From Vanilla planifolia (taxonomy: Eukaryota; Streptophyta; Magnoliopsida; Asparagales; Orchidaceae): DNA of 64,000 bases. A program made the translations under genes and the position numbers. Shown in pieces: positions 39,430 to 51,002 of this stretch. The notes under the pieces are model-generated. The model did no database searches. It saw nothing but the letters and a program-made list of their open reading frames with translations, and was not told where the DNA came from. Position 1 is the stretch's first letter; each line of letters starts with the position of its first letter. Location of the stretch: assembly GCA_023846275.1 (NCBI GenBank), contig CM043869.1, positions 14,603,501 to 14,667,500 of the forward strand, written 5' to 3'.

Positions 39430-39858
39430 TGTTTATTGATAAATGGCTAAAAAAGACTTGTTGGATCCATTCTCCACTTCAAATTAGTTAGATGCCTAAG
39501 CAAGGGGGGCAACTATGTTGTCTTAATTTTTAAGCTTGATGGGACTTCTAGAATTAGCCAATTTTGCCTTATTATTTTATGTATTATTGTTTATAAAATT
39601 ATTTCTAAAATCTTATTCATAAAATAAAATCTTATCTTAATCAATTCATGGCTTATGAATAAAGTGCTTTCATTTAAGGAAGGAGCACATCTAATAACTT
39701 TGTTTTAGCTTAGGAGCTCTTCCATAAGATTAACATCTCCATTTCTATCACCAAGTTTATGATCATTAAGGGTGACATGGAGTAGGAATATGACCAATTT
39801 AGTTGATCTTTTCTTATGTCCATGCTTTGCAATTTTTGCTTCCTAATCAAATAATGCT
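39430..39858 (+). pseudogene. L1-type LINE fragment 2: N-terminal reverse transcriptase
   Basis: The frame reads GTSRISQFCLIILCIIVYKI at about 39538-39597, corresponding to the LINE RT segment xxIxDFRPISLCNVxYKIISK. Further on (39679-39740) GRSTSNNFVLA and ELFHKINIS match the GRxIxDNxLLAxELxHxI segment. LMSMLCNFCF near 39815 corresponds to the FLxxxLxxFGF region. Stops are present. The element breaks off where the Cassandra-like array begins. Confidence 0.75.
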
Positions 39859-41976
39859 TATAATATCTCAACCTTCTTTCGTAAAGTATTGTCCTAAATT
39901 AATTGAATTTTATCCTTCTCTAAGGGGTTCCTCCTTGCTTAGTCACTTATCTCAAATTTTCTTTAATTCTAGCATCATTAACTATAAATTTCTCATCATA
40001 ACATACTTAACTATAAAGTTCTCATGGGATCCCTAAAAGGTGCATGATCATGTCATGCTTATGGCATTACTTATATCACTCTAAATCTTCCCTCTTATAG
40101 CCAATATAAAACTTATTTACCCTTCTTGCATCCTTATTTTATATATTTTTTTAGTTTTTTAATCTTTCTTGAATAATCTTGACCCCCATACTTTAGATTC
40201 TCTTATAGTCCTTTCATTCTTCATGAGTAGTTAATCAGTGTTACATTCTCACAAACTTTCACTTGATTCATCCACAATTTATATTATACTAAAGGAAGTT
40301 AACCCTAATAATATATTATAACATCTTAGGATTTTTTTGAGAAATTATTTTGAACTAATCAGTTTTTGTCCATCTGTAGAATATCTCTTCTTACTTGGTC
40401 ACCCATTCCAAAATTTCTCCAACTCCAACATACTTAACCATAGAATTCTTATGAGAACCAAGTCCAAGTTTTCTTCAAAATCTGTCTCACTATTTCAAAA
40501 CTCATGACTTTACTTATATCATTTAGGATCTTTTCCTTTTATAGTTAATGTTGAACATATTAATCCTCCTGACCCTTATACTTTAGATGTTCTCTTAGTT
40601 CTTTCATCCTTCTTGAGTATCTTGACTCTTATGCTTTAGATGTTTTTCTAGTCCTTCAATCCTTTATGGGTAGCTAGTTGAGTGTTACATGCTTACCAGT
40701 TTCCTCTTAGTCTACCTTAAATCACATGGAACTAAAAGAGATTGGCTATAATATAATATTATAACATCTAACCCTCTTTAGTGAAATATTGTCATAAACT
40801 AATTAGATTTTGTCTTTCTTCAAGGGATACTTTCTTGGTTAGTTACATATTCTAAAATATTTTTAACACCAACAAACTTAACCATGAAGTTCTTATGAGA
40901 TCCAATCTAGGTTATCTTAAAAAGATAACTCACTATTTTAAGGTTTATAACTTTATTTATATTGATTAAAATCTTTTCTCTTAGTCTATTTATCTTTCTT
41001 AGATAGCCTTGGCCCCCCATACTTTAGATGTTGACCTAATACTTTCATTCTTCACAGGTAATTCGCTAGGTGCTACATGCCTACCAAATTTTACTTCGTT
41101 TAATCCATATTAAACTAAAGGAGGTTGGCTTTGATACTATCTTATAATGTCTCAATCTTTTTTTGTGAGATATTATCTTAAATTAATTAAATTTTTTTAC
41201 TCTAGAGATTCCTTCTAGTTTGTTCACCAATCCTAAAATTTCTATAACTCCAATATATTTTACCATGGAATTCTTAAGGGATCCAAACCCAAGTTCTTAC
41301 TAAAAGATACCTCACAATTTCAAAGCTTGTGACTTTACTTATATTACTTAGAACCTTCTCTCCTATAACTAATGTTAATCTTATCCACCCTCTTGACTCT
41401 CGTAATTTAGATGTTCTTTTAGTTCTTCCATTCTTCTCAATAACCTTGGCCCCCATACTTTGAATGTTCCCTTGTTTCTTCCATCCTTAACTTGTAGCTA
41501 ATCGAGTGCTACATGCTCACCAACTTCCACTTGGTTTATCCTCAATTCACATCAGATTAGAGCAAGTTGACTCTGATATAATATTATAATATCTTAATCT
41601 TTTTTTATGAGTTATTATTCTAAACTAATTAAATTTTTCCATCTTTATGGGGTCCCTTCTTATTTGGTCACATATTCCAAAAATTCTCCAATTCTAACAT
41701 CCTTAAATATGGAATCCTTATGAAATCAAGCCTAAGTTATCCTCTAAAAGGTGTTTCATAATTTCAAAGCTTATAAACTTACTTATATTACTTAAGATAT
41801 TTTCTTCTATAGTTGACATGAAACTTATTCATCTTTAAAGTTTCTTATATTTGAAATGTTTTCATAGTTTTTTTCATCCTTCTTGGACAACTTTGACCTT
41901 TATACTTTGGATGTTCTTCTAGCTTTTTTTCATCCTTCTTAGGTCGTTAGTTAAGTGTTATATATCTAAATGCATT
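39859..41976 (-). mobile_element. Tandem array of five Cassandra-like TRIM units with 5S-rRNA-like sequence
   Basis: Five head-to-tail units begin at about 39859, 40316, 40759, 41142 and 41584 (periods 457, 443, 383 and 442; the last unit is cut short). On the minus strand each unit holds a decayed 5S rRNA gene-like stretch. The best is in unit 2 (40460-40388): GGTTAAGTATGTTGG corresponds to the 5S A-box region and GGAATGGGTGACCAAGTAAG to the C-box region AGGATGGGTGACCxCCTGGGAAG; unit 4 has GGATTGGTGAACAAACTAG. At unit junctions there are tRNA-iMet primer-site remnants, clearest at 41127-41139 (TAGTATCAAAGCC) and 41569-41580 (TATATCAGAGTC). A GTATGGGGG-type purine tract lies in each unit. LTRs with 5S sequence, a Met primer site and no coding define Cassandra. 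The array sits inside the RT of the LINE. Confidence 0.8.
41127..41139 (-). promoter_or_regulatory. tRNA-iMet primer binding site remnant in the Cassandra array
   Basis: The minus strand reads TAGTATCAAAGCC against the canonical TGGTATCAGAGCC, two transitions apart. It directly follows the LTR end of unit 4, as a primer site should. Confidence 0.6.
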
Positions 41977-42250
41977 GTTTATCCTTGTTACTCTTTGTGG
42001 ATTAATGAGATATTTTTTGATTAAAGAATATGAAAGAGATGGTTTAGAGAAGGTTGTCCTCTACTATTATATCTCCTCATCTTAGCCTCATATTACTCTC
42101 CCTCTTAATTTGCTAGCATGCCCTCCTCTGATGCTATGGAGGGGATAAAGATTTCTCCAAATGCCTCCTTAATCATGCATATTCTATTTGCTAAGTTCAA
42201 AGTCTTAACAATTTTATAGAAATATCTTAATTAATTTGAATTAAAGTTCT
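41977..42250 (+). pseudogene. L1-type LINE fragment 3: central reverse transcriptase
   Basis: Immediately right of the Cassandra array the plus strand gives CIVYPCYSLWIN, then WFREGCPLLLYLLILA at 42040-42084. These match the LINE segments CxxTVxYSxLxNG and GLRQGCPLSPYLFIxA. At 42169-42199 SLIMHILFAKFK stands where the catalytic LLFADD motif belongs; the two aspartates are lost. These segments continue the RT interrupted at 39858, which shows that the array was inserted into the LINE. Confidence 0.75.
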
Positions 42251-44124
42251 ATGAGAATGTAAAAAATAAAGATAATAAAGTTTTTAAGTGGTTCAGGTAT
42301 AGCACAAAAACTTACATCCACCTCCAAACTTAGGCCAACCTTACAAACTAAACAAAATGCTTTTACCATATAGTGAATAAGCTAAGAACCCTCATATGAC
42401 AACTTATTAAAATAGCTTAAATGAGCTTACAACAACTGGTCAATAATAGTCAAAATGAAACAACAATTTGTATAAGTTATAATGTCTAAAATGAAAAATA
42501 ATATAACCCTTCAAAGCATATATATAACAACTCATGCTTTAAAACCTTTAAAATACAAGTGACCAATTTACTAAAATGTTTAGATTAAAGTTATCAATAT
42601 AAGTGGATGCAAGAGAAACCAAAAACTAAGTTGAGATGTATCGCAATTTCAACACAATAACCCCAGATAGAAAGAAAATTACAAGTTAAGCTCTTAGGCC
42701 ATTAAAAGTATTTGCAAGTGATTCATTCTCTTATTCTATTTTGAGTGCACTCCTATTTAAGTACCATACATGCTTATGGCTAATTAAAGTAAGACAATGG
42801 CTAAAAATTTCATTATTGAAGATATTAAAATAGATGTTAAAAGTTTTGGTGGATATTCATACATTTACGATTAGGATATTGCATAAGAGTGATAGGAAAA
42901 TAGAATCGATTGTTTGATGAATATCTGTCTGACCTATTGATTTTTTCTACCTTAAAACTTATTGTATGAGTCAATTATTATATGTTATTAAATTTTATTA
43001 TCAAGTTGTAGAGACTTTATATGAGACAATTATAATAAATATACTAATATAATACAATTATATAAATTAGTTAACTATTCATGAGCTTATATAAGTCTCA
43101 TGAATGAATTATATATGTACAACAAAGTAATCACTCACAGTTTTTTTACTTTATCAAGTTCTTAGTTACTTCATACGTATATGATATAGAGACTGCAATA
43201 GTGCAAAGATATGAATGTTAGACTTAGTTGTTAAGTACATTATCTACAAATTCTTTATTTGAGTATGATAAGTGTATCATATATGTACTGTGATGCATTA
43301 ATTATATTAGTTAGTTTGATACATTGAGTTGTATATATTTGAAGTGGAGTTCGTATCTATATGATCCAACTACAACTTATTTGTGACTTAGGTTTTGAGA
43401 AGGAAATATGATCATATAATTATGAAAAGAAACTTTTCATATATAATATACATGAAAAGTCTTAGCACTCAAAATATAATAAGAAATCTTACATTGTCGA
43501 TACAATGTATAACTGAATTTAAGCTTCTCAAACTTAAATGACTAAATTATCTATATGCATCATATAATATGACATCAATATAGTTACAAAATATACTTAA
43601 GGTGTAAGCCAAAATGCAAACCATACAAGTATGACAGTAGTCATCATAATGTATGCTTAAAAGATAATGAAAAATAACCCTTTGTTTTAACTTGATTTAT
43701 TTAACCTCAAGGTAAGCTTTGAATCCATGATATTCAACATCAATTGATGATATGTTTTAGAACATGAATAATTAAATTCAAGAAAGAATGATTTGATTAA
43801 GATGCATGCTTGAGTATGATAACCTTAGGGCCACTTATGCACAAGGGAAATGTTTAACAATTTTATAACTGAGGAAGCACTAATGGTTTAATCACATCAC
43901 AAGGAGCTTGTCCATGCAACTCCTAATTTTGCAAGTTGAACCAAGTCATTAATGAAATCACCAAGCTTTAATCCACTCCAAGGTGAGGGTCTTATTCCTT
44001 CATAATCAGCTACTACAAATTATATCAACTAAAGTAACCATTACTTAATACAAACTTAGCTTTATGATCATCAAATTTCATTGGATCAACACTATGATGA
44101 GTGCTAGAATGTGATGCCTAGACA
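42251..44124 (-). mobile_element. Solo LTR (about 1.9 kb) related to the copia family
   Basis: The LINE frame stops near 42.25 kb and resumes near 44.125 kb. The insert starts TGTAAAAAATAAAGATAATA, continues with AGTGGTTCAGG...ACTTACATCCACC, and near its right end has CAAACTTAGCTTTATGATCATCAAA. These correspond in order to segments of the LTRs at 44443-46230 and 20.6-22.6 kb (for example GACTTAGTCTTAGTTTCATGATCATCA). The size is close to the 1.8-kb LTRs of the neighbouring copia element. No internal region is present, so it is a solo LTR. Exact ends and target duplication were not resolved. Confidence 0.55.
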
Positions 44125-44442
44125 AAAGGCAAACAAAGCTGAATTCTCTATCTTCTTTAGTAAATAATTGGCCTCTATGATAAGAATGATGCTTTTTAAC
44201 CAACTTTGGTTCAACCAAAAGGATGCTAGGCATTTGGACATTCCATTAATCACTCATAAGACTATCTTATCCATTTAATATAGAATATAAACTTGGGATG
44301 TTAAGGCTCTTTGTCTTCTAATATGATCACTCTTATTAACAATGCCATCACCTCTATGCTAGCCTATTTAGGACCCATTCCTTGGTTCTTTTCATTATCA
44401 TTGATGAAATTAAAAAGCTTATTAAAGGTTTCATTTTGATTA
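44125..44442 (+). pseudogene. L1-type LINE fragment 4: C-terminal reverse transcriptase
   Basis: The plus strand resumes with NKAEFSIFFSK (LINE NxxKSxIxFSxN), then HLDIPLITHKT in the place of YLGxPL. TWDVKALCLL and NMITLINNAITSMLAYLGPI, just before the end, match the SWxxKxLSxAGRxTLIxSVxSSxPxY segment. The frame runs into the copia insertion at 44443 and corresponds to the RT thumb region. Confidence 0.75.
44438..44442. other. Target-site duplication, left copy (GATTA)
   Basis: GATTA directly precedes the copia LTR start TGTTGTAAAAC. The same five bases follow the other LTR at 52831-52835. Five bp is the usual size for copia insertions. Confidence 0.75.
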
Positions 44443-46230
44443 TGTTGTAAAACATGTGAGACAAAACAAATAAGAGGGGAGAGGTAAATATTATGTTTAA
44501 TATTTTTTTGACAAATTGTTTGATTCAAAATAAATTTTTGAGGTTTAAAATTTTTTTTATAAGTATTATCAATGAAATAAAATTACTCAATAAATAATGA
44601 AATACACGAGATTTTAGCTGATTCAACCAAAACTAGTGTTTATATCCACCCCTGATCCTTGATCGTGCTTCCATTAATCACTCCCTTTTGTCGCAGCTAG
44701 TATAGGTAAACTTAATACACACCGACGCTCCAATGAGACACCAAAATCAGAAAAATTCTAGCCATATAAAAACTTCATAATTTTTTATTTACAAAAATTC
44801 ATACACCTTTAATTCTTTAAACAAGAGTGACACTACTAATAAATGAAGTAGATGTTACCAAAAAATATAGAAATACTTTTGAGCAAAAGTAAGAGAAATA
44901 GAGATCGAAGAAATCTATAGCTCTCGTAATTACATAGAAATTTGTTGCTCACAATTTGAACTTCACTTGGACTCATATAAATATTTTCAAGTTGATTTAA
45001 TCATTTTAACAGTTAACAAAGAAACTTTAATTATAGTTAAAATAAAAAACTCAAAAATAACTCCCCTAGTGATTAAAATCTACATTTTAAAAGGCTAGCC
45101 AATATTGATGGAGAACACGATACAACTATCATTAGATTAAGTGCATGAAGGAGTAATAGTCATATTAGATTAAATGATAAAGGGTCCAAATCTAATCACA
45201 ATAAGATAAAATCTAAAGCATTCAATTCAAAAGTAGGATAAATAGTGATGATGGACATGAATACTATTTATGAAGCAGAGAGGTGTCCAACCGTTCGATC
45301 AACGATCTCAGATGAACAGCTAGATGCAAGTGAACTAAACACAAATAAGGGGTAACATTTGGACCATTCGATCATAAAATACACATGATCAAGTAGTGTC
45401 AAAGATTAAGTTTGGAGAGCAGTTCAATAGTCTACAAAACAAACCAAGTGTTTTGTGTATATAATGCTTCAACTATGTATTATATTTAACCTAATGAGGT
45501 CGACTACCCCCTGGTATTCTTGAGAAGTCATGACCTAGGTCACTAGTATGTATCTATAGGTCTGACATGACCTAATTTACATAAAGTAATTAACAAGTCT
45601 ATTCTAATATGTTTCACCTGAGCCGGTTTAAGAGTAATGCCTTAAATTGATCAAATCAAGCCAAAAACTACAATAGTAACCATGACTTAAATTGATTCTC
45701 AGGTTTGACCCATTTTGATTTTGTTTAGACTCTTGGCTTGTGGGTCCCCAGGTTTATGCCTGGTATTACGGGTCACTTGGCTCGAGCCCTTCAGGCTTAG
45801 CAGTGGGGTTAGGTGCTTAAGCAAATTTTTTTTTTATAATAATAATATTTTTATAAAAAATATTTGAATATTTATAAGATTTTAAAAACTTAAATAGCTT
45901 CAACAAAAATACAATTTGAACATATATGTATGAAAGATGATAATCATATGTATCATAATAACAAAGAATTTAAAGATTTAACATGCTAATAATAAAGATT
46001 TAGAAATATAATTTTTTGTAGATTAACCACTCCATAAAGACCTTTGTCTTTGGCTCTAAAGTCAACAGGTTAAGCCATCAAATTATATTACTATTTATAT
46101 AATTCTTTCTCAAACAAACCTAGACTGTAAGAATACTCTTTGAAATTTAAGTAAAATAATATTAAGCTCAATAAGTAATTAGTAAAGACTTAGTCTTAGT
46201 TTCATGATCATCACATCAAAAGTTATAATA
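44443..46230 (-). repeat. 3' LTR of the copia element
   Basis: On the plus strand it begins TGTTGTAAAACATGTGAGAC and ends AAAAGTTATAATA. The 1788-bp sequence aligns over its whole length with 51003-52830: shared blocks include GCTCTCGTAATTACATAGAA, AATACTA.AATGA.G.AGATG, TCTATAGGTCTGAC and GGGGTTAGGTGCTTA. In a 220-bp stretch compared by eye about four fifths of bases agree, so the insertion is old. Its 5' end on the transcribed strand is TATTATA in both copies, not TG. Confidence 0.85.
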
Positions 46231-46242
46231 ATCTCTCTTTTG
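46231..46242 (-). promoter_or_regulatory. Polypurine tract of the copia element
   Basis: The minus strand reads CAAAAGAGAGAT immediately before the 3' LTR. A second purine stretch, ACAAAAGGGGGAGAAAA, lies further in at about 46390-46406. It resembles the conserved internal motif of related elements and has a counterpart in the 20.6-27 kb element. Confidence 0.6.
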
Positions 46243-46599
46243 AGGATTACAAAAATAATACAGAAGAAAATGTAACATTAATGAACAAATAAAATAATTT
46301 AATGTTTAATATTTTAGCATGCCTTGTTTGATAGCTTATACTCTCTCTAAATGTTAGCTTACTCTACCTCCAAATTCAAGCTTTATTTTCTCCCCCTTTT
46401 GTAGTCATTCAAATAGGTTAATGACACCTAAGCTAAATCTAATTCTATTAGAGACATCGATAGCTAATGATTTAGAAAAAAATATCAGCTAATTGGGTGG
46501 AGGATAATACAAATAATAATTAAATTATTTTTTATATATACTCTCTAATAAAGTGATATCTTAATTCTTTGTATTTTATCCTTATGTACTGAATAGGAT

Positions 46600-49500
46600 C
46601 TTAACTAAATAACTTATATTTGAATTATCATAAAAAATTAGAATTTGTATAAATTCTAAGCCATAATCTAAAATTTGTTATTTAATCCATAGAATTTGAG
46701 CAACACAACTATTAACAGTGATGTACTCAACCTCTATTGTTGATAGCGTCACATAAGTTTTTTTTATTAACTTAAGAAATTAGTGAACCATCAATTAATT
46801 GGCACATATTAAATGTAATCTTTTTATTAGTCTTGTTACCAACAAAAAATATCTGTGTAAGCTATTAAATCAAATCTAAACTCACATCTAAGGTACCATA
46901 AGCCTAAAGTCTTAGTTCTATTAAGGTATTTAAATATATGCTTGATTGCTTGTTGGTGTAATTCTTTAGGACTAGCTTGAAATCACGTATACATACCTAC
47001 ACTAAATATAATATTTAGCCAGCTTATAGTAAGATATCATAATGATCTAATTATTCATCTATATAATTTTGTGTCAACAGGTTTTCTAGCTTCATCTGTA
47101 TCTATGATAACATTATATTAATGGGAGTCTTCTTATATTTTATATTCACATAACTAAATTTTTTTAGCAACTCTATCAAATATTTGGTTTAAGAAATAAA
47201 TATTTCTTCACTTGTTTGTTTGACCTGAAGTCTTAGAAAGAAGGCTAACTCTCTCATCATATTTATTTCAAACTCATTTTTTATTAAATTAAAAAACTTC
47301 ATACATATTTCTTTATTAGAGGCTCTAAAAATTATATCATCTACATAAATTTGGTATATTAACTAACCTTTCATTGAATTGTGAATAAATAAAGTGTTAT
47401 CTATTTTTGCTCTATGAAAACTATTTGATGTAAGAAAATACATAATCTTTCATATAAAGCTCTTTGAGCTTATTTTAAACCATAGAGTGCCTTCTTAAGT
47501 TTGTAGATATAGTCTACCTTATCATGTATCTCAATCTTAAGGGTTGCTTTATTTACACTTCTTAATTTATATATCTATTCAAAAATATATTCTTAACATT
47601 TATTTGGTATAATCTAAACCCTTTGTGACATAAATAAGCAAGTAAAATCTTAATTACTTCAAGTCTAGTTATAGAAGCAAATGTTCCATCCACATCTACT
47701 AAGTCAACTTGATAATAATCTTTGGCTACTAATTTAATTTTATTCTTTATAACTTTGTCATTTTATCTAACTTATTTTTAAACACTTATTTTGTATCAAT
47801 GATTATTTTATCATTTATCTAGGCATAAGATCCAAACTTAATTTCTTTCAAAATTATACTTCTTTATTCATTGTAACAATCCATAACTAATCTTTAAAAA
47901 TATTTTTTATAAAACTTGGTTCAAAATTAGATATAAATACTACATGATTAAAAGAACTTCTAGTCATTTCTCTTTTACATCTCTTATGATCGACTCACTA
48001 GGATGATCCTTAGAATGTCTTAATTTTTTCTTAAACTAATTTTCTTCTTTTATTGATTTATTATCTTCAATAATATCTTTTGAGTTTTCTTTTCTAAGAC
48101 TTAAATCTTTTAATTCATCTAGATGATAATCATGATGATGATTACTAGATTCTTCAAAAAGAGAATCATAAAACTTGATATGAATTATTTCTTCTATGAC
48201 TAGTGATTTCTTAATGTATATCTTAAATGCTTTACTAGTAGGTCAGTATCCTAGAAAACTTCTTTCATTAAACTTAGCATCAAATTTATCTAAATCTCTT
48301 TTTTCATTATTTAAAATAAAATATTTGTATCCAAACACATGAAAATAAGATATCTTGGACTTCTTATCATAAAGTAACTCAAAAGAGAAATATCTAATAA
48401 TGGTGTACATGTTATTCTATTAAACACATAATTGATAATATTGATTATCTTAGCTCAAAAATATTTGGGAACACCACACTTATTATTTATGCACCTTGCA
48501 ACATCTAACAAGGTTCTATTCTTTTTCTCAATTACACTTTTTTGTTAAGAGATTTTAAGGAAAAAATATATCTTTCACTTTATTTTTGCTAGAAAAATTA
48601 TTAAATAATTTATTCTTAAATTCTTTTTTGTTATCACTTCTCATAAAGACTTAACTTTATATTCTTTTTCAATCATAGTAATCAATTTTACAAATTTTTC
48701 AAATACTTCACTTTTGTTTCTAACAAAAAACTCATATAAACTTAGTGTAGTCATCTACAACTATCAACCTATATTTGCTTCTATTAAGACTCTTTGGATG
48801 AATAGAACCAAATAGGTTTAAATGAATAAATTTTAATGGTTTCTTAATTTTAATATCATTGAGTAGTTTAAAACTCTCTTTTATTTATTTTTCTAGATTA
48901 CAAGGATCACCTAGTTTATCATTTGATCAACTAAAGTTTGATAAACCTGTAACTAGATTAAACTTTAAAATCTTTTCAAAGGACAAATTTCTAAGAAATA
49001 AAATTCCTATGCTTTAATGTGGAATAGTTGTCATGTGTTGTAAGGTATTCTAAATCATTATTCTTAACCATGTGTAAAAATAAAATATGCGTATTATCTT
49101 TATACTTCTAAAGATAAGTAGAACATTACCTTTATTAATAGTTTATTTATTTTTATTAAATGAAATATTAAAATTTGAATAGCATAATTGATTAATAATA
49201 AGAAGATTATACCTTAAGTCTTATACAAGAAATACTTTTTTTATAAAAGTGTGTGAGTTGTCCATAGTTTTAATTTCAATAACTTTTTTCTTAGAGTTAT
49301 CCCCAAAAGTAACTTCACCATCATCATAAGATTTTAAGTGGATGAATAAAGATGCATCTTCAATCATGTGTCATGAGCATCCAATATCTAAATATCACCA
49401 ACATACCTCCCCTGATCCTTAAAAGAAGGTATGCCTATAAAACAAATCAAACATTAGTTTTGGGGACCCAAACATTTTTTGGTTTACATGTCTTAATTTG

Positions 49501-50800
49501 ATTATTTATTAAACTATCATTTCTAACCCATACAAATCTAGAAGACTTCTTTTTAATAATTTTTCTAAATTTATAATAATAAAAATGTGCTCAATTCTCA
49601 AATAATAATTATAAACTTAATTATTTAGGTCTTTAACTAAACATGTGTTTTTGATAATAATAAAAGTTTCTTCATCTCTTTTAACCTTAATCTCAAGTAA
49701 GTAATTAGCATTCAACTCATTCAAATATTCACATAAACTTAAATAGATTTTATGCTCCTCTTTCAATTTAAGGTATTTAGAAGCTAATTTTTTATACTTT
49801 ATGCAAACACTAATATATTGTTCCTCGTAATTAACAATAGAAGAAGATCATGAAGAAGGAAGAGGAACATAACTCATCTTCTAATGTTGTAACTAAAATA
49901 CTATCCTTGGCCATAAGACAAATCAAGCTTTCCTTCTTGTCTTCATGTCTAGAAGAAGAACTATCTAAATCATCCCAAAATATCTTCATAGCTTTTTTCT
50001 TCCTTTTTTATCTTTAAAACTTTTCTACTCTCCTTTAGGTAGTGTAATTTGGTCTTGTATGTCTAGAAAGTTTATATTCATAGCAAATTATTTTTTATGG
50101 GAGATCACATTTCTCTTTTGTTTCTTATTATTTTCAAAAGTTTTACTACATTTCTTTTGTTACATAATCTAGATAAATTTTTTTGAGATAAGAGTTACCT
50201 TACTTGAGATTGAGAAAATTAAGCTTATTAAGAAATCAACTAAAAATATTGTTATTTATTTCTTCTTTTTTTTTCAATTATTATTTTTTCTCCTTGCAAG
50301 CTTAATTTCATTTGTTAAAAGCTCACCCAATAGCTCATCCAATGACAGTAAAAATAGTTTTTGCTTCTTTTAATGTCATTACCAACATATCATATTATTG
50401 AGAAATAACTCATAGAATCTTTCTCACCTGTTTATCATATAAAACTCCTTACTAAGATTAGATAACCTATTAATAATATTTATCTTGTAAACATAGCTAT
50501 AATACTCTCATCCATATTTATTCAAAATGATTCATACTCATGAAAGAGCATGTTCATTTTAGTTTTTTTTTTTACTTGAGAAGTATCTTCATAGGTAACT
50601 TCAAGTTTAGACCAAATCTCATATATATTTTTAAATTCATGATTTGATTATATTTGGAGACACCTAAATTATAATATTAAATATTTATTACTTGAGAATT
50701 AATTTGTGCTCTATATTTTTCTTTGGAGGTGAGTTCACCTAAAGGTTTTCTCACTTTTATACATCAACAAATTTAGTCAAAATCTCAAAAATAACAACAT
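46600..50800 (-). pseudogene. Decayed copia gag-pol polyprotein
   Basis: Reading the minus strand from the right: a Gag (UBN2-like) stretch at about 50700-50300; a damaged CCHC knuckle near 50080-50050 (CYEYKLSRHTRPNY, second and last Cys changed to Tyr); an integrase C-terminal region near 48480-48180 with FHVFGYKYFILNN, DKFDAKFNERSFLGY and an SKAFKIY segment; RT with IYQIYVDDIIF at about 47355-47323, keeping the YVDD catalytic box, followed by the FFLRLQVKQ segment; and RNase H ending STIEVEYITVNSCVAQILWI near 46730-46670, the counterpart of STAEAEYIAxxxCxxQxLWxK. Stops and frameshifts occur in every domain. Confidence 0.85.
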
Positions 50801-50988
50801 CCCAAATTTTTAAGTCAACAAATTCTAAAAAAAATATATACAATTTTTCCAATAGAGATAAAACCTATCTTTAAAAAAAGGTGGTCAATGCAACGAAGTT
50901 CTCTCGGATAAGATCACATTGTCATCAACACATGGAAGAGTCGTGGAGATCTTTGTCTTAGAAATTTCTTTCTTTTGATAGAAACCAC

Positions 50989-51000
50989 ACTCTTATACCA
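50989..51000 (-). promoter_or_regulatory. tRNA-iMet primer binding site of the copia element
   Basis: The minus strand reads TGGTATAAGAGT against the canonical TGGTATCAGAGC (two changes). It starts two bases after the end of the 5' LTR. Confidence 0.8.
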
Positions 51001-51002
51001 CT

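Noticed and set aside
40388..40460. A 5S rRNA gene
   Set aside because: Too diverged for a functional 5S gene, and it sits in repeated units with tRNA-Met primer-site remnants; it is part of Cassandra LTRs.
50989..51000. A tRNA gene fragment
   Set aside because: Only the 12-base complement of a tRNA 3' end is present, next to an LTR; this is a primer binding site.
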